Assembly (NCBI GenBank): GCA_964399955.1
Contig: CAYNST010000084.1
Location: 1 to 15,083 of the forward strand
Direction of reading: 5' to 3'
Source: CAYNST01 sp964399955
GTDB taxonomy: Bacteria; Pseudomonadota; Gammaproteobacteria; Pseudomonadales; Cellvibrionaceae
DNA length: 15,083 nucleotides
In this document: positions 14,129 to 15,083 of the stretch, in pieces
Numbering within the stretch: position 1 is the stretch's first letter
Layout of the letters: the number at the start of each line of letters is the position of its first letter
Program-made: the position numbers and the translations under genes
The notes under the pieces: generated by a model
What the model saw: the letters and a program-made list of their open reading frames with translations, nothing else
What the model was told of the DNA's origin: nothing
Databases searched by the model: none

Positions 14129-14947
14129 GTGAATCAACAACTAACCGATGAAGCCGAACAGGCCGTAAGTGATTTGGCGCAGCGTCATGGTGTCAGCAGA
14201 GATGCCGTGCGTACTTTGCTGCACGCTGTATCCGCAGGCGGCGGCCGCATGGCGCAGTTCAGCCACCCGGAGCTGGGAGGCAACGGGCAGTGGATGCTGG
14301 GAGGAATGACCATGGTGGGGGATATGTTTAACAACGGGTTAAAGGCGCGAGTGAGCGCACTTTGCCAGGACTTGGCAAACCTGTTGGCCTCACAGCCGGT
14401 TTTTGCCTTGGAGGCGGGCGCCAGTCAGGCTTCGGCAGCGGCCGGTGCCGGCAAAGCGTTTACGCGGGCCACGGCCGGTATGGGAGCTGGCGGCGCAAGC
14501 GGCGCCTGGTGGCCGCAGGCGTTGGGTCAGCCCAGTTCCAGCGGCAATGCCAATGACCGCCACTATGCAGTCTTCCCACAGGCCCGGCGATTGGCGCTCA
14601 AGCAAGGTGCGGAAATAGCAATATATGACACCTTGCACCATCAGATTACCGGCGTGCAACAGCACAGCCATGGGGGTTCCGGCAGCCTTACACTCACCAG
14701 TCAGCACGGGTTTGTAGAACTGGCAAGCCTGCCGCAGGTTAACCCCTCGCCTCAGGCGCGCCAAGCAAAAGAAGAGGTTCCCGCAGGCTCTGCAGCAAAA
14801 GCACCGGCCCAGGGTGCGCCATCTTCTGCCATGACAACCGATCAAATTTTGCGGGCGCTGGAGCAGTTGGGGCAATTGCATCAGCAGGGCGTTTTGAACA
14901 GTGCTGAATTCGAAACCAAAAAAGCCGAGCTTTTGGCAAAGCTATAA
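14129..14947 (+). CDS. SHOCT-domain protein of unknown function (272 aa)
   Basis: A soluble, probably cytoplasmic protein without signal peptide. The N-terminal part contains a helix-turn-like segment (DLAQRHGVSRDAVRTLLHAV), then a conserved-looking block MAQFSHPELGG and MTMVGDMFNNGLKARVSALC. A Gly/Ala/Ser-rich middle leads to a beta-rich segment (HYAVFPQARRLALKQGAEIA). An Ala/Pro linker precedes the C-terminal SHOCT helix pair (QILRALEQLGQLHQQGVLNS to the end, about 240-272). SHOCT domains are short oligomerisation or interaction modules. I chose the GTG at 14129 because GAGTGA lies about 8 nt upstream and the protein then begins NQQLTDEAEQ. The ATG at 14096 would add 11 residues and lacks a ribosome site. 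It lies 60 bases after the ctaG-like gene and may be co-transcribed. Function unknown. Confidence 0.8.
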   Translation: MNQQLTDEAEQAVSDLAQRHGVSRDAVRTLLHAVSAGGGRMAQFSHPELGGNGQWMLGGMTMVGDMFNNGLKARVSALCQDLANLLASQPVFALEAGASQASAAAGAGKAFTRATAGMGAGGASGAWWPQALGQPSSSGNANDRHYAVFPQARRLALKQGAEIAIYDTLHHQITGVQQHSHGGSGSLTLTSQHGFVELASLPQVNPSPQARQAKEEVPAGSAAKAPAQGAPSSAMTTDQILRALEQLGQLHQQGVLNSAEFETKKAELLAKL

Positions 14948-14980
14948 CAACATCCTTCGTAGCATCCTGCTTGTACTCAG

Positions 14981-15008
14981 GCCGGCATGGCTTTTTGCCG
15001 TGCTCGGC
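14981..15008 (+). terminator. Possible weak terminator hairpin after the SHOCT gene
   Basis: GCCGGCATGG (14981-14990) can pair with CCGTGCTCGGC (14998-15008), allowing one G-T pair and one bulged T, around a CTTTTTG loop. The sequence after it (ATTATTCACC) is only mildly T-rich, so this may be a Rho-assisted or non-terminating hairpin. Confidence 0.3.
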
Positions 15009-15047
15009 ATTATTCACCAAAACTCTTCTCTGTCCTCCGCTATATTA

Positions 15048-15083
15048 ATGAATCAGCTAAACAAGGCGCTGCTACAATTAGGG
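15048..15083 (+). CDS. Possible start of a further gene (cut by window edge)
   Basis: ATG at 15048 opens MNQLNKALLQLG and is still open at the window end. TATATT at 15041-15046 sits directly before it, but there is no clear ribosome site, and twelve codons are too few to identify a product. Confidence 0.3.
   Translation, partial: MNQLNKALLQLG

Overview
The window looks like part of a chromosome from a plant-polysaccharide-degrading marine or soil gammaproteobacterium of the Cellvibrio/Saccharophagus/Teredinibacter/Simiduia type. The clues are a six-serine linker in front of a PL11 pectin lyase, CBM10-like DPDGDGWGWE repeats, a modABC locus with proteobacterial spacing, and a moderate GC content. 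The genus is inferred from remembered family features, not from a search.

Layout. (1) 1-1797, +: the 3' part of a secreted multidomain rhamnogalacturonan lyase, closed by a strong Rho-independent terminator. (2) 8839-2006, -: a tightly packed three-gene cyclic-di-GMP operon convergent with the lyase. It encodes, in order, a diguanylate cyclase with a Cys-rich periplasmic repeat array, a paralogous diguanylate cyclase lacking the array, and a 1302-residue sensor. The sensor joins a double Reg_prop propeller and Y_Y_Y domain, as in Bacteroidetes hybrid two-component sensors, to a degenerate GGDEF and an intact EAL domain. The overlaps (11 and 4 nt) imply translational coupling. (3) 8840-9470: a gene-poor stretch with a plausible operon promoter and the frameshifted remnant of an outer-membrane-type protein gene. 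(4) 9977-9471, -: a small membrane protein of unknown function. (5) 10436-13064, +: modABC molybdate uptake, with modB and modC overlapping by 4 nt. (6) 13442-14068, +: a CtaG-like cytochrome oxidase assembly protein without other cox genes. (7) 14129-14947, +: a SHOCT-domain protein. (8) From 15048: the possible start of another gene.

The most interesting unit is the c-di-GMP operon. Two membrane cyclases with intact active sites and feedback sites are paired with a protein built like a phosphodiesterase. All three have large periplasmic domains of kinds associated with polysaccharide or calcium binding, and they sit next to a pectin backbone lyase. A reasonable hypothesis is that the cell senses plant cell-wall material in the periplasm and converts this into c-di-GMP synthesis or breakdown, switching between attachment and dispersal. 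The ligands and the link to the lyase are inference.
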